Shown piece by piece: positions 15,783 to 24,184 of a stretch of DNA of 33,002 nt. Location: assembly GCA_020048635.1 (NCBI GenBank), contig JAIFMF010000219.1, positions 1 to 33,002 of the forward strand. The letters are read 5' to 3'. The notes beneath the pieces were generated by a model that saw nothing but the letters and a program-made list of their open reading frames with translations, had not been told where the DNA came from and did no database searches. A program made the translations under genes and the position numbers. Each line of letters opens with the position of its first letter. The first letter of the stretch is position 1. The stretch comes from Desulfobacula sp. (GTDB lineage: Bacteria > Desulfobacterota > Desulfobacteria > Desulfobacterales > Desulfobacteraceae).

Positions 15783-17567
15783 ATGGAGGGAAAAAGATTC
15801 AGCCTGCATTTGACTGCACAGGAAATGCAGGCACTTCGTCAGGTTGCACTGGGGATTGAAAAAGCCGATATAGTAGTCGTTAACGCCCGTCTCGTTAATG
15901 TTTACACCAATGAAATCCAGGACAATCATGGTGTTGCCATAAAAGGGCGCTGGATTGCGCTAGTGGGGCCGGACATATCCGCCGCCATCGGAAGGGATAC
16001 AATCATAATCGATGCCTTGGGGAAAACAGTGATCCCGGGGCTGATTGACGGACACACCCATCTGGCCTCCTGGTCAACAATCCATGAATTTTTAAATCAG
16101 TCCATGAAAGGGGGCACCACCACCATCATCACCGAAACCATGGAAGTTTTTCCCGTGGCGGGCTATGAGGGCGTGATTGATTTTCTGGAATCCTTGAATG
16201 ACCAGCCCATCAAGCTTTTTGCCACTGCCGCGGCCATGGCCTCCATCAGCCGCGCCGCCATGGGCATCCCCACGGACATCATGCAGCAATTGGCCCGGCG
16301 CAGGGAGATTATCGGCCTGGGCGAATCCTACTGGCAGTCAGTTTTTCAGTCGCCTGAAGTTTTCCAGTCCAATTTTGAAACCATGCTGGAAAACAAAAAA
16401 ACGCTGGAAGGCCATTCCGCCGGTGCCAGGGGTAATAAGCTCTCAGCCTATGCCGCCATGGGAATTTCTTCGTGCCATGAACCCACCACTGCTGAAGATA
16501 CGCTTGAAAGGCTGCGCCTGGGATTTTATGTCATGGCAAGGGAAGGAAGCATCCGTCGCGATTTAAAATCCATATCCAGGATTCTGGACAATCATATCAG
16601 CCTTCGGCGTCTGGTGTTGACCACGGACAGTATTTCACCGTCTGACCTGCTGGAACTCGGCTACATGGAATATCCGGTCCAGAAGGCTATTGACTGCGGA
16701 TTTGACCCGGTTACCGCCATACAGATGGCAACCTTGAATGTTGCCGAACATTTTGCCCTGGATCATGCCATCGGGGGAATTGCACCGGGGAAAATGGCAG
16801 ATATGGTCATTATCCCGGACCCTGACACCATCCGGGCCGAATATGTGATCAGCAATGGCCGTGTGATTGCACAGGACGGCGAGTTGCTGATATCTGCCCG
16901 GCGTCACCCCTATTCTTCAAAAAGCCTGGATACCATAAGGCTATCCAGAAAACTGACGGCCAATGATTTTAAAATCAGGGTGGACAACTCGCCTGAGGCC
17001 CTTGTCAAGGTTCGTGTCATTGATATGGTTACCGACCTTGTCACCCGTGAACTGATAGAAGACGTGCCGGTCTTTGACGGAGAGGTCATTTGTCCAAAAG
17101 CTGGCGGGCTCGCCAAAATATCAGCCATAGACCGGATCCATGGATCTGGGAAAATGTTCACAGGCCTGATCCGGAATTTTGGCCTGAAATTCGGTGCCAT
17201 GGCCTGCAGTGCTGCCTGGGATACCTCCTGCATCATTGTGATGGGTGTTGATGACGCCGATATGGCCATGGCAGTCAATCGCATCCATCACCTCAAAGGC
17301 GGCGTTGTCATCTGTGAAAACAATAAAATTACCGGTGAACTGGCCCTTCCTGTTTTTGGCATCCTGTCAGAGCTGCCGGTTGATCAAATTGCAGGACATC
17401 TGAAAGAAATAAAAACCGATGCCAAACGGCTGGGTGTTGATTTTCCGGACCCGATTTTATCTTTGATTGCCTTGACCGGGGCTGCCATCCCGTATCTTCG
17501 GATCTGCGAAGAAGGGCTGGTGAATCTAAAGGACGGGAAAACCCTTGGCCTGTTTGTAAAAAATTAA
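15783..17567 (+). CDS. ade: adenine deaminase-family amidohydrolase
   Basis: A 594-aa metal-dependent hydrolase of the Ade family, which deaminates adenine to hypoxanthine. The amidohydrolase metal motif is PGLIDGHTHLAS; then come EGHSAGARGNKLSAYAAMG, SCHEPTT, the conserved TTDSISPSDLLELGYME and DPVTAIQMATLNVAEHF, and the C-terminal Ade domain (KAGGLAKISAIDRIHGSG, GAMACSAAWDTSCIIVMG). Overall length and order fit Ade. The metal-site segments differ from typical Ade (GHTHLAS for AHVHIES, SSCHE for a T-D-H-E type segment), so a related purine or other substrate is possible. AGGGG lies upstream of the ATG. No purine genes are nearby. Confidence 0.85.
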   Translation: MEGKRFSLHLTAQEMQALRQVALGIEKADIVVVNARLVNVYTNEIQDNHGVAIKGRWIALVGPDISAAIGRDTIIIDALGKTVIPGLIDGHTHLASWSTIHEFLNQSMKGGTTTIITETMEVFPVAGYEGVIDFLESLNDQPIKLFATAAAMASISRAAMGIPTDIMQQLARRREIIGLGESYWQSVFQSPEVFQSNFETMLENKKTLEGHSAGARGNKLSAYAAMGISSCHEPTTAEDTLERLRLGFYVMAREGSIRRDLKSISRILDNHISLRRLVLTTDSISPSDLLELGYMEYPVQKAIDCGFDPVTAIQMATLNVAEHFALDHAIGGIAPGKMADMVIIPDPDTIRAEYVISNGRVIAQDGELLISARRHPYSSKSLDTIRLSRKLTANDFKIRVDNSPEALVKVRVIDMVTDLVTRELIEDVPVFDGEVICPKAGGLAKISAIDRIHGSGKMFTGLIRNFGLKFGAMACSAAWDTSCIIVMGVDDADMAMAVNRIHHLKGGVVICENNKITGELALPVFGILSELPVDQIAGHLKEIKTDAKRLGVDFPDPILSLIALTGAAIPYLRICEEGLVNLKDGKTLGLFVKN

Positions 17568-17585
17568 ATGCAGAACCGTCTGGAT

Positions 17586-17638
17586 CGGATTCCAATCCGC
17601 TATGAAATTGCAATTATTAGGATTGCAATCCTAATAAT
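17586..17638. promoter_or_regulatory. twin GGATTNNAATCC dyads, the second within a 26-bp perfect palindrome
   Basis: CGGATTCCAATCCG (17586-17599) and a 26-bp perfect palindrome (17613-17638; half-site ATTATTAGGATTG) both contain GGATTNNAATCC, centred 33 bp apart, about three helical turns. They fill the gap between the deaminase and the AAA ATPase gene, 45-95 bases before the ATPase start. The second has no loop and no T-run, so a paired protein-binding site (operator) is more likely than a terminator. The binding protein is unknown. Confidence 0.5.
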
Positions 17639-17681
17639 CATACTGTAATCTGGTATCCAAATCCTAACGGAGACAAATGCC

Positions 17682-18917
17682 ATGATTGAACAATTGATCC
17701 GGCTCCATAGAACCATACTGAATTCACAGCATCATCTATTCAAGCGGTATTTTTTAACGAAACACAGCCTGGAAAACCGGTTTTCCATTATCATCGGCCA
17801 GCGCGGAGTTGGAAAAACAACGATGCTGCTGCAATATCTTTCCGGTTTTGTGCATGGAGATATCACCAGCCGTAAAGCCCTCTATGTCCCGGTGGATCAT
17901 TTTTCCGTGGTTGGGAATTCCCTGTATGAGATTGCTGAGGAATTTGTGAATTATGGTGGAGAATTGCTTTGCCTGGACGAAATCCACAAATATCCGGACT
18001 GGTCCAGGGAATTGAAAAGCATCCATGATTCTTTCCCCGGCTTGAAATTGATGGTATCCGGCAGTTCTGCACTGGAAATCCACAAAGGCACCCATGACCT
18101 GAGCCGAAGAGCGGTTGTTTATCAAATGACCGGGCTTTCTTTCAGGGAATTCATCGAACTGAAACATCATCTGGAGCTGCCGGTTTATGACCTTGAGTCC
18201 ATTTTGGCCCGTCATGAGGAATATTCCCTGGAAATCGTCCGGACTCTGGAATCCAAAAATTTGAAAGTGCTTTCGGAATTCAGACACTATCTGCGGCACG
18301 GTTATTTCCCCTATTTTCTGGAGCACCCGGATGAAGGGACCTATTTAAAAACCCTAGAGCAGGGCCTGCACACCACAATCGAAAGCGATCTTCTGTCCAT
18401 TTACCCGAAACTGGCCGGAGCCAGCATTAAAAAATTGAAGCTGTTATTGTCAGTCATTGCCCGGTCTGCACCGTTTACCCCGGATATGAAACGCCTGAAA
18501 ACCATCATCGAGGTGGGCGACGAGCGGACCCTGAAAAACTATCTCAAATACCTGGAAGACGGAAAAGCCGTCACCTGTCTCTTACGGCAGCAAAAAAGCA
18601 TCCGGGGACTTGAAAAACCTGAAAAAATTTATCTGAACAACCCGAACCAGGCATTTGCCATCTGCGATCATGAAAATGTCAATGAAGGCACCCTCAGAGA
18701 AATGTTTTTCATCTGCATGCTCCAGGAAGGGCACACCGTGGCCCTGCCCCCGAAGGGTGATTTTATTGTGAACGACCGGCATGTTTTTGAAATCGGTGGG
18801 AAAAGCAAGACATTCCGGCAAATCAAAGGGATTCCCGATGCATACCTGGCCCTGGACCATATCGAAAACGGTCTGGATGCCAAAATCCCCTTATGGCTGT
18901 TTGGTTTTCTATACTGA
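17682..18917 (+). CDS. AAA-type ATPase with DUF4143-like C-terminus
   Basis: A 411-aa protein of the broad bacterial/archaeal ATPase group (COG1373-like). Walker A is GQRGVGKTT (39-47), Walker B is LLCLDE (95-100), and a sensor-1-like stretch is LMVSGSSALEI. GLSFREFIEL is a family hallmark. The C-terminal half (ERTLKNYLKYLEDGKAV, YLNNPNQAFAI, GTLREMFFICML, VFEIGGKSKT) matches the winged-helix plus nuclease-like DUF4143 region. GGAG precedes the ATG. The function of the family is poorly known. It stands alone behind a striking palindrome and next to accessory-type genes. Confidence 0.88.
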   Translation: MIEQLIRLHRTILNSQHHLFKRYFLTKHSLENRFSIIIGQRGVGKTTMLLQYLSGFVHGDITSRKALYVPVDHFSVVGNSLYEIAEEFVNYGGELLCLDEIHKYPDWSRELKSIHDSFPGLKLMVSGSSALEIHKGTHDLSRRAVVYQMTGLSFREFIELKHHLELPVYDLESILARHEEYSLEIVRTLESKNLKVLSEFRHYLRHGYFPYFLEHPDEGTYLKTLEQGLHTTIESDLLSIYPKLAGASIKKLKLLLSVIARSAPFTPDMKRLKTIIEVGDERTLKNYLKYLEDGKAVTCLLRQQKSIRGLEKPEKIYLNNPNQAFAICDHENVNEGTLREMFFICMLQEGHTVALPPKGDFIVNDRHVFEIGGKSKTFRQIKGIPDAYLALDHIENGLDAKIPLWLFGFLY

Positions 18918-18929
18918 TCGAATTTTTAC

Positions 18930-18956
18930 TTGTAAACTCATTTTTCATGCTATAGT
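18930..18956 (+). promoter_or_regulatory. extended -10 promoter for the lipoprotein/transferase pair
   Basis: TGCTATAGT (18948-18956) is an extended -10 element, with TTGTAA (18930-18935) 15 bases before it. Transcription would begin near 18963, about 60 bases ahead of the lipoprotein start. The short spacer is compensated by the TG element. Confidence 0.45.
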
Positions 18957-19022
18957 CCATAAATGCTTCCAGAAATCAATAGCCGACCGTTCTGTCGACA
19001 ATGGCCAAATGAGGAATATCGA

Positions 19023-19859
19023 ATGAACAGAAAAGTAGCCAGAGGATTCTATCAGGCGCGGCTTCTTGCGGTGTTGATATTGCTGACGGGAGTTGTGGCC
19101 GGCTGCGCCCATCAGATCCATGCTCCGATGCAACCCGATGGCTGGAGCGCCCAACCTGTTGTGATCGCGTGCCGCTTCGCCCCTGATGCCGATCTGGATC
19201 CCGCCACCAGAACTCCTGTGGGGGATGAGGGGTATTTTCTGTATATCCTGACCGAACCTGCCAATTGGGACTTCAGCGATGCGTCGTCGCTTCTCTTCTC
19301 CATTTGGCAGCGCCCTTCAGCGCATAGCTGGATCATTCTGGAAAGTCCCGGGAATCGGATGGAATTCGGCCACATCGGCAACTTCGGACAGGAGAAACCA
19401 CGTTACCATGAGGGCGTGATGCAGAAAATTCAGGAGGGGGATCCCGATCCTATCGCTTATTTATGGCAGACAATGTCCGATGGCCAATTCCAGATCGGCA
19501 AGCCCAGCCGCCCCCCCACGTTCGTCTGGAAAATGCCGATTGCCCGGCGACGGTATCAAATGATCTATGAATATGTGATGCAGCGCAAATATGACCCATT
19601 CGATCTGAGGACCGGCAACTGCACCGATCTGGTAATGGAGACAGCGGCCATGGCCGGTATCCACCTGATCCACCGCATTCGCCTCACCTTGCCGCAGGAA
19701 GCAAAGGTATTGGGCGGGACACTCCGTATCTGGACGGATCCACAATACCGCATACTGGAATTCAGCACTCCCGAAGTTCTGGACGAGGATCTGCATCAGC
19801 TTGCCCGGATAGGAATCGGGAGCGATGTCACCGCGTGGTATCTGAATTTGAAAGATTGA
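19023..19859 (+). CDS. lipoprotein with candidate His/Cys thiol-hydrolase site
   Basis: A 278-aa predicted lipoprotein: basic N-terminus, hydrophobic stretch LLAVLILLTG and lipobox VAGC with Cys28. In the mature part His101 (SAHSWIILES) precedes Cys200 (RTGNCTDLVMETAAMAGI). This H-then-C order with a helical NC motif recalls circularly permuted NlpC/P60 (LRAT/YiiX-like) thiol hydrolases, which cleave peptides or acyl chains in the envelope; the link is inferred from pattern only. ATG 19023 is chosen because GAGGA lies seven bases upstream and the signal starts there. The phosphoethanolamine-transferase-like gene follows 15 bases later, so both probably act on the outer membrane. Confidence 0.8.
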   Translation: MNRKVARGFYQARLLAVLILLTGVVAGCAHQIHAPMQPDGWSAQPVVIACRFAPDADLDPATRTPVGDEGYFLYILTEPANWDFSDASSLLFSIWQRPSAHSWIILESPGNRMEFGHIGNFGQEKPRYHEGVMQKIQEGDPDPIAYLWQTMSDGQFQIGKPSRPPTFVWKMPIARRRYQMIYEYVMQRKYDPFDLRTGNCTDLVMETAAMAGIHLIHRIRLTLPQEAKVLGGTLRIWTDPQYRILEFSTPEVLDEDLHQLARIGIGSDVTAWYLNLKD

Positions 19860-19874
19860 AGCAGAGGGCTGAAA

Positions 19875-21617
19875 ATGTTGATTAAACATCGAGTTCCCAT
19901 TACCCTTGCCGCCTTGCTTGCAGCAGCGCTTGCTGTCCTTATCGATCTCATTTTCAGATTCAGCAGTTACAGGGATCTACTGCATTTGCTTTCAGGAGTC
20001 GGCGCCCTGAAGTTCTCAGGCACCCTTACGCTGGTATTTCTACAGTTGGTCGCCCTGCTCTATCTCCTTCTTCTCTTGCCCAGGCTTCTCCGGCCGGTCA
20101 TTGTCCTTCTTTCTGTTTTCGTTATGATCGTCCAATTTTCCTATTGGCTGACGCTAAACCAGTTCATTACCAGCAGCGACCTGTTTCTCATCCTGAATGT
20201 CAGCGCTGACAATCTCGAAGGAGCCATCTCAAGCTTCTTCAAACCACTTATCCTCTGGTATACGCTCCCTTACACAATCATTCTCTTTGCACTGATTTTC
20301 ATCCCTGTCAGATCCACATTCCGAAAGTCCCTTGCGCTCAGCCTCCTACCCGCGCTCTACCTCCTCGTTTCGAATTATGCCCTATTTCTTTACGCGGCAG
20401 AAGGCAATTTCCATTTGAATCCCCTGACCTCCCTGCTCCGTACAGCACTTCATTACGAGTTTGAAACTCTCCGTGAATATCGTGGGCCCCGGGAAGCGCT
20501 GCCGGGTCTGAATGCCTCCCAACGGCCGCTTAACAGCATCATCTATATCATTGATGAATCCATTCGTGGCAGCAATCTCAGTCTGAACGGCTACCCGCGC
20601 GCCACCACACCGTTCCTTCAATCCATCGAAACCCGGGGACACCTCAAGAATCTCGGTATTTGCGTTGCTGCTGGCACCTCTTCCTACCTCAGCAATGCCT
20701 ATCTGGTCACTGGCCACAACGAATTTCCCGACAGCGCCTTTCGAACATTCAAGAATCCCACCCTGTTTGATTATGCAAAAAAAATGGGCTACGAGACGAT
20801 CTATATCGATGTCGATAGCGGCTATCTTTCCAAGCTTCTGGAAATGTCCCGGGAGGGTCACGTGAGATCTCTGGACCGATGGATGAATGATCAGTCGTTC
20901 AGGGATCGGCAGATTGATCTTGAAATTACGAAAGATTTGGGCATTGCCCGATATTTGAGCAGTCTCTTGAATGAAAGAGGCGGTTATTTCATTCTCGTCA
21001 ACAAGAAGGGCCTTCACTTTCACTATCGCAATACATACCCGGATGATCCGGCCTTTACGTTTTGGAAGCCGGTTATGGAACCATCGGAGCCCATCAGCAC
21101 CGATCCGGCAGGACGCGAGAAGCTCGTCAATACCTATGACAACGGGATTCGCTTTCAGGTAGATGAATTCTTCCGGGAGCTGGTCTCAAAGACAACGCAT
21201 CAGAATTATGTCATCCTTTACACATCGGACCATGGCCAGACTTTGGCCGAGCAGGGGCAGGTATATACCCATTTGAAGTCCGACAAGGTGATCGTTGATG
21301 TCCCCGCGTTTTTCATATTCGGCCAGCAATATGACCAGAAGGCGTCCTTAACCGGCATTTGCCCCGGCATCCGGGTTTCTCATCTGAACAATTTTGCAAC
21401 GCTCCTCGATCTGATGGATGTGCCAATGTCTTTGCGGGTTCGTTCCTACGACAAATCGATTTTCTCTTTGACGGCCGAGGACAACAGAGAACGTTACTAT
21501 ATCAGCGGCTCTCTTCATGGATCCGGTGATTACAGTGTGAAGGCGGTACCTACACCGGCGGGTGAGGGATGGGGCATTTCAAGACCTGCCTGGATGGACG
21601 GGGTAAAAAAATTGTAA
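19875..21617 (+). CDS. EptA-like phosphoethanolamine transferase (sulfatase fold)
   Basis: A 580-aa inner-membrane enzyme. Five hydrophobic segments lie between residues 8 and 175, followed by a periplasmic alkaline-phosphatase/sulfatase domain. Metal and nucleophile motifs of the family are visible: IIDESIRGSNLSLNGYPR (Glu228), the AAGTSSYLS nucleophile loop (likely Thr268), GLHFHYRNTYP (His381/383) and YTSDHGQTLAEQG (Asp452, His453). Such enzymes move phosphoethanolamine from a phospholipid to lipid A or other surface glycans and can lower sensitivity to cationic peptides. The acceptor here is unknown. It follows the lipoprotein gene by 15 bases. Its last 88 bases overlap the 3' end of the convergent FeeM-like gene. 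Confidence 0.9.
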   Translation: MLIKHRVPITLAALLAAALAVLIDLIFRFSSYRDLLHLLSGVGALKFSGTLTLVFLQLVALLYLLLLLPRLLRPVIVLLSVFVMIVQFSYWLTLNQFITSSDLFLILNVSADNLEGAISSFFKPLILWYTLPYTIILFALIFIPVRSTFRKSLALSLLPALYLLVSNYALFLYAAEGNFHLNPLTSLLRTALHYEFETLREYRGPREALPGLNASQRPLNSIIYIIDESIRGSNLSLNGYPRATTPFLQSIETRGHLKNLGICVAAGTSSYLSNAYLVTGHNEFPDSAFRTFKNPTLFDYAKKMGYETIYIDVDSGYLSKLLEMSREGHVRSLDRWMNDQSFRDRQIDLEITKDLGIARYLSSLLNERGGYFILVNKKGLHFHYRNTYPDDPAFTFWKPVMEPSEPISTDPAGREKLVNTYDNGIRFQVDEFFRELVSKTTHQNYVILYTSDHGQTLAEQGQVYTHLKSDKVIVDVPAFFIFGQQYDQKASLTGICPGIRVSHLNNFATLLDLMDVPMSLRVRSYDKSIFSLTAEDNRERYYISGSLHGSGDYSVKAVPTPAGEGWGISRPAWMDGVKKL

Positions 21618-22366
21618 AAATGGTTGCACATGGCTTTGTTATTTTCCGGAAGCTGAAGGTTAGTGTCTTGCTTGACAAATAAAAAATGGTGAAGATTTGT
21701 TTCCGGAGAATTATCTTGATAAAAATGCCTGCATTTTTCTTCCACGTCATGCAGGTTTAATCTCAGGGCGATGGCCGGGTTGTTGTTGACCTTGGGGTAT
21801 GCCTTGATTTCGCCTTGGCCGATCTCCTCAAACATCAAGACTTCCTTATATATCAGGGCATGTTTGGGGTGAACGGTAATCACCAGATCGTCCAGGTGAA
21901 GATATTCCATTGCGTATTTGAGCATGATCTTATTGCCATGCATGAGAATATTCTGTGATCCGTCCCTGAATTCAGGATGTGTTGCAAGGCAACCGACTTC
22001 CCCGATCCTCCGGCCTTGAGTTCTCAGGTGATCCAAGTCTTTTTTATAAATCCGGTCCATGGGCAGTCCATGTGCTGAATCCGGAAATAGGCTGACGGTA
22101 AACACCATCTCTTTATTTTTTTTCCCGATGAAGACCGCTGTTTCCTCCAAAAAATGATTTTCAAGTATCCTGTACCGACAGGTATGCTCTGCAGGATTGA
22201 CATAGCCCTCCTGAATATATACATCCTGAACAAGTTTCAATGCTGTGAAATAGTCTTCGACACAGCCGGCAGGTTTGAAATGATATGATTTCATTTTGAG
22301 CTCATCTATTCTGATGAGCTGCCTCAACTCCGCCCGGTTCATATATTCTCTTCCGAGTTCAGCCAT
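21530..22366 (-). CDS. FeeM-like N-acyl amino acid synthase / GNAT acyltransferase
   Basis: A 278-aa acyltransferase of the FeeM/autoinducer-synthase-like GNAT group. Features are ALKLVQDVYIQEGYVNPAEH, TVSLFPDSAHGLPMDRIYK, a central RRIGEVGCLATHPEFR and a later DLVITVHPKHALIYK. FeeM-type enzymes join an acyl chain from acyl-ACP to an amino acid. ATG 22366 (MAELGREYMNRAEL) is preferred because AAGGGAAAGGGA precedes it; a TTG at 22402 also opens the frame. A -24/-12 promoter lies about 95 bases upstream. The last 29 or so residues are encoded antisense to the transferase gene's 3' end. That tail may have been gained by a junction. The substrate is not known. Confidence 0.8.
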   Translation of the reverse strand: MAELGREYMNRAELRQLIRIDELKMKSYHFKPAGCVEDYFTALKLVQDVYIQEGYVNPAEHTCRYRILENHFLEETAVFIGKKNKEMVFTVSLFPDSAHGLPMDRIYKKDLDHLRTQGRRIGEVGCLATHPEFRDGSQNILMHGNKIMLKYAMEYLHLDDLVITVHPKHALIYKEVLMFEEIGQGEIKAYPKVNNNPAIALRLNLHDVEEKCRHFYQDNSPETNLHHFLFVKQDTNLQLPENNKAMCNHFYNFFTPSIQAGLEMPHPSPAGVGTAFTL

Positions 22367-22471
22367 AGGTCCCTTTCCCTTAACCGTTAATCTTGCAAAC
22401 AAGACCCTGTGGGTGTCGTTCGCGAGACACGGTCATTATTATAAAAACACGATTAACATTATTTGGGCCTT

Positions 22472-22487
22472 AGCAATAATAGCGCCA
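22472..22487 (-). promoter_or_regulatory. sigma-54 (-24/-12) promoter of the FeeM-like gene
   Basis: On the minus strand TGGCGCTATTATTGCT matches TGGCACG-N4-TTGCW at all but two fixed positions, with GG and GC at exact spacing. The start would be near 22461, about 95 bases before ATG 22366. A GTGTC/GACAC inverted repeat (22413-22430) lies in the leader. A sigma-54 response regulator is encoded next door. Confidence 0.7.
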
Positions 22488-22613
22488 GGCGGCTGGACTG
22501 AGCCTTAAAAATTTGAAAAGCATTTATTTTTTTCAAAAAAGAATATAATCTCAGATAGTTAGATATTTAAAAAACAAGCAGACGGCTTCAGAAAACAGAC
22601 CTAAGCCGGGAAA

Positions 22614-22752
22614 TGGAAAACCATGGATTTCCTTAAAACTGTATGGAAAACCAGACGGTTTATTTTTTTATAATTATAACCACCTTGAATCGTTACAATA
22701 AACTGCATGACAATCAGTGCATGAAAAACAATACACGCAACGTGGAAAACCA
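22614..22752. repeat. three copies of TGGAAAACCA, candidate activator sites
   Basis: Identical 10-mers TGGAAAACCA (dyad TGG-N4-CCA) occur at 22614-22623, 22644-22653 and 22743-22752. The first two are exactly 30 bp apart, about three helical turns. They lie roughly 158, 188 and 287 bases upstream of the predicted sigma-54 start of the FeeM-like gene, a normal range for enhancers. The rest of the 22403-22811 gap holds the promoter, AT-rich DNA and a direct repeat of TGCATGA (22708-22726 region), but no supported gene. Confidence 0.5.
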
Positions 22753-22811
22753 GTCTTTTCCCTTGGAAAAGCTTGTCCAGAGAGGGGTTGAGCAGATATG
22801 TATGGAAATCA

Positions 22812-24170
22812 CTACACCGTATCCCTGAAGTCTTCGGCCTTCAGCCCGCATTTTTTCATCAGATCATAAAAATCAGCCCTGTATTTACCTGAAAATTTTG
22901 CAGCCAGACTAATATTCCCTTTGGTCACGCGGAGCAACTGCATGATATAGTCTTTTTCAAAACTCAATTTTGCATCCTTAAACGGTTTCAGCTCATCATG
23001 AACCTCTTTCGAGTCCAGCAGGATCAGTTCCGGTGAGATGACGGGATCTTTGGACATGGCAACACAGTATTCGACAATATTTTTCAATTCTCTGACATTC
23101 CCGGGCCAGGCGGCATGGACCAGTTTTTTCAGTGCAGCAGATGAAAAGTGACTGACATTTTTTTTCATCTGCTGCCGGAATTCATTTAAAAAATAATGGG
23201 CCAGAACAGGGATGCATTCTCTCCGTTCTCTCAAGGGGGGAAGAGTTATCGGAATGACATGAATCCTGTAATACAGGTCTTCCCTGAAATTCCCTCTGGA
23301 TACTTCATCGGATAATTTTTTATTTGTTGCGGCAATGATCCGGGCTTCAAATTTTATTTTTTCATTCCCCCCCAGAGGGTAAAACTCATTTTCCTGCAAC
23401 ACTCTGAGCAGTTTGGCCTGGACGGAAACCGGTATTTCCGATATCTCATCAAAGAAAAAAGTTCCGTTACGGGCCTGCTCCAGAAAGCCTTTCTTATTAT
23501 TTGCAGCACCGGTGAAGGCTCCTTTTTTATAACCGAAAAGTTCACTTTCAAACAAAGATTCAGGAATGGCGGCGCAATTGATGGCAATGAAGGGGCCGTG
23601 TTTCCTGGGGCCGCTTACATGGATGGATTTGGCAGCCAGCTCCTTGCCGGTGCCGCTTTCACCTTCAATCAATATATTGGAATCGGTTGCGGCTGCCTGG
23701 ACAATTTTTTCCAGGACGGTTTTCATGGTTTTATCCTTGGCAATGATGTTTTCAAACCCAAATTTTTTAGACACCATGGAGCGCAGCTCTTTTACCTCTT
23801 TTGTCAATTTGTTTTTTTCAAGGCATTGCTTGACATGGTGAATCAGTTCGGAATCTTCAAAAGGTTTTGTGAGATAGCTGTAAGCCCCTTTTTTGATAGC
23901 AGAGACGGCTTTTTCAATGGTGCCGTATGCCGTCAGTATGATGACGGGCAGTTCCGGGTCAATCCTGTTCAGGGACGCCATCACCTCAATGCCGGTTTCA
24001 TCTTTCAGTTGATAATCGATAATGGCCATATCAAAAAAAACATTGGCCGCTGCAGCCAGGGCCTCTGAACCGCTTGAAACATCCGTGACCTTGTATTTTT
24101 CAGCCTCAAGCCTCATTTTAAGCACTTTTAGCAAGGAAAGGTCATCATCTACAATCAATATGTTTTCCAT
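22812..24170 (-). CDS. sigma-54-dependent response regulator, GlrR-like
   Basis: A 452-aa NtrC-family regulator. The receiver has VDDD, phospho-acceptor Asp52 (AIIDYQL) and KPF. The AAA+ domain has Walker A GESGTGKE, an intact GAFTGA loop and Walker B FFFDEISE. The C-terminal helix-turn-helix (NISLAAKFSGKYRADFYDLM) closely resembles that of GlrR (AGRNRTEFYKLL-type recognition helix). It starts 14 bases after the lipoprotein gene, and the kinase lies before that. The gene order kinase-lipoprotein-regulator equals glrK-qseG-glrR of enterobacteria. In those bacteria GlrR activates sigma-54 promoters; here the FeeM-like gene is the obvious nearby target (inference). Confidence 0.95.
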   Translation of the reverse strand: MENILIVDDDLSLLKVLKMRLEAEKYKVTDVSSGSEALAAAANVFFDMAIIDYQLKDETGIEVMASLNRIDPELPVIILTAYGTIEKAVSAIKKGAYSYLTKPFEDSELIHHVKQCLEKNKLTKEVKELRSMVSKKFGFENIIAKDKTMKTVLEKIVQAAATDSNILIEGESGTGKELAAKSIHVSGPRKHGPFIAINCAAIPESLFESELFGYKKGAFTGAANNKKGFLEQARNGTFFFDEISEIPVSVQAKLLRVLQENEFYPLGGNEKIKFEARIIAATNKKLSDEVSRGNFREDLYYRIHVIPITLPPLRERRECIPVLAHYFLNEFRQQMKKNVSHFSSAALKKLVHAAWPGNVRELKNIVEYCVAMSKDPVISPELILLDSKEVHDELKPFKDAKLSFEKDYIMQLLRVTKGNISLAAKFSGKYRADFYDLMKKCGLKAEDFRDTV

Positions 24171-24184
24171 TTTATTCCCCGGGG

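Noticed and set aside
17613..17638. Palindrome read as an intrinsic terminator of ade
   Set aside because: Symmetric with no loop, AT-rich outer arms and no T-run; the repeated GGATTNNAATCC core points to a binding site.
22614..22752. TGGAAAACCA repeats as a CRISPR-like array
   Set aside because: The repeats are only 10 bp, unequally spaced (30 and 99 bp), and no cas genes are present.
22643..22828. 61-codon plus-strand frame in the gap before the GlrR-like gene
   Set aside because: No ribosome-binding site, it starts inside a TGGAAAACCA repeat, and it runs into the 3' end of the opposing gene.
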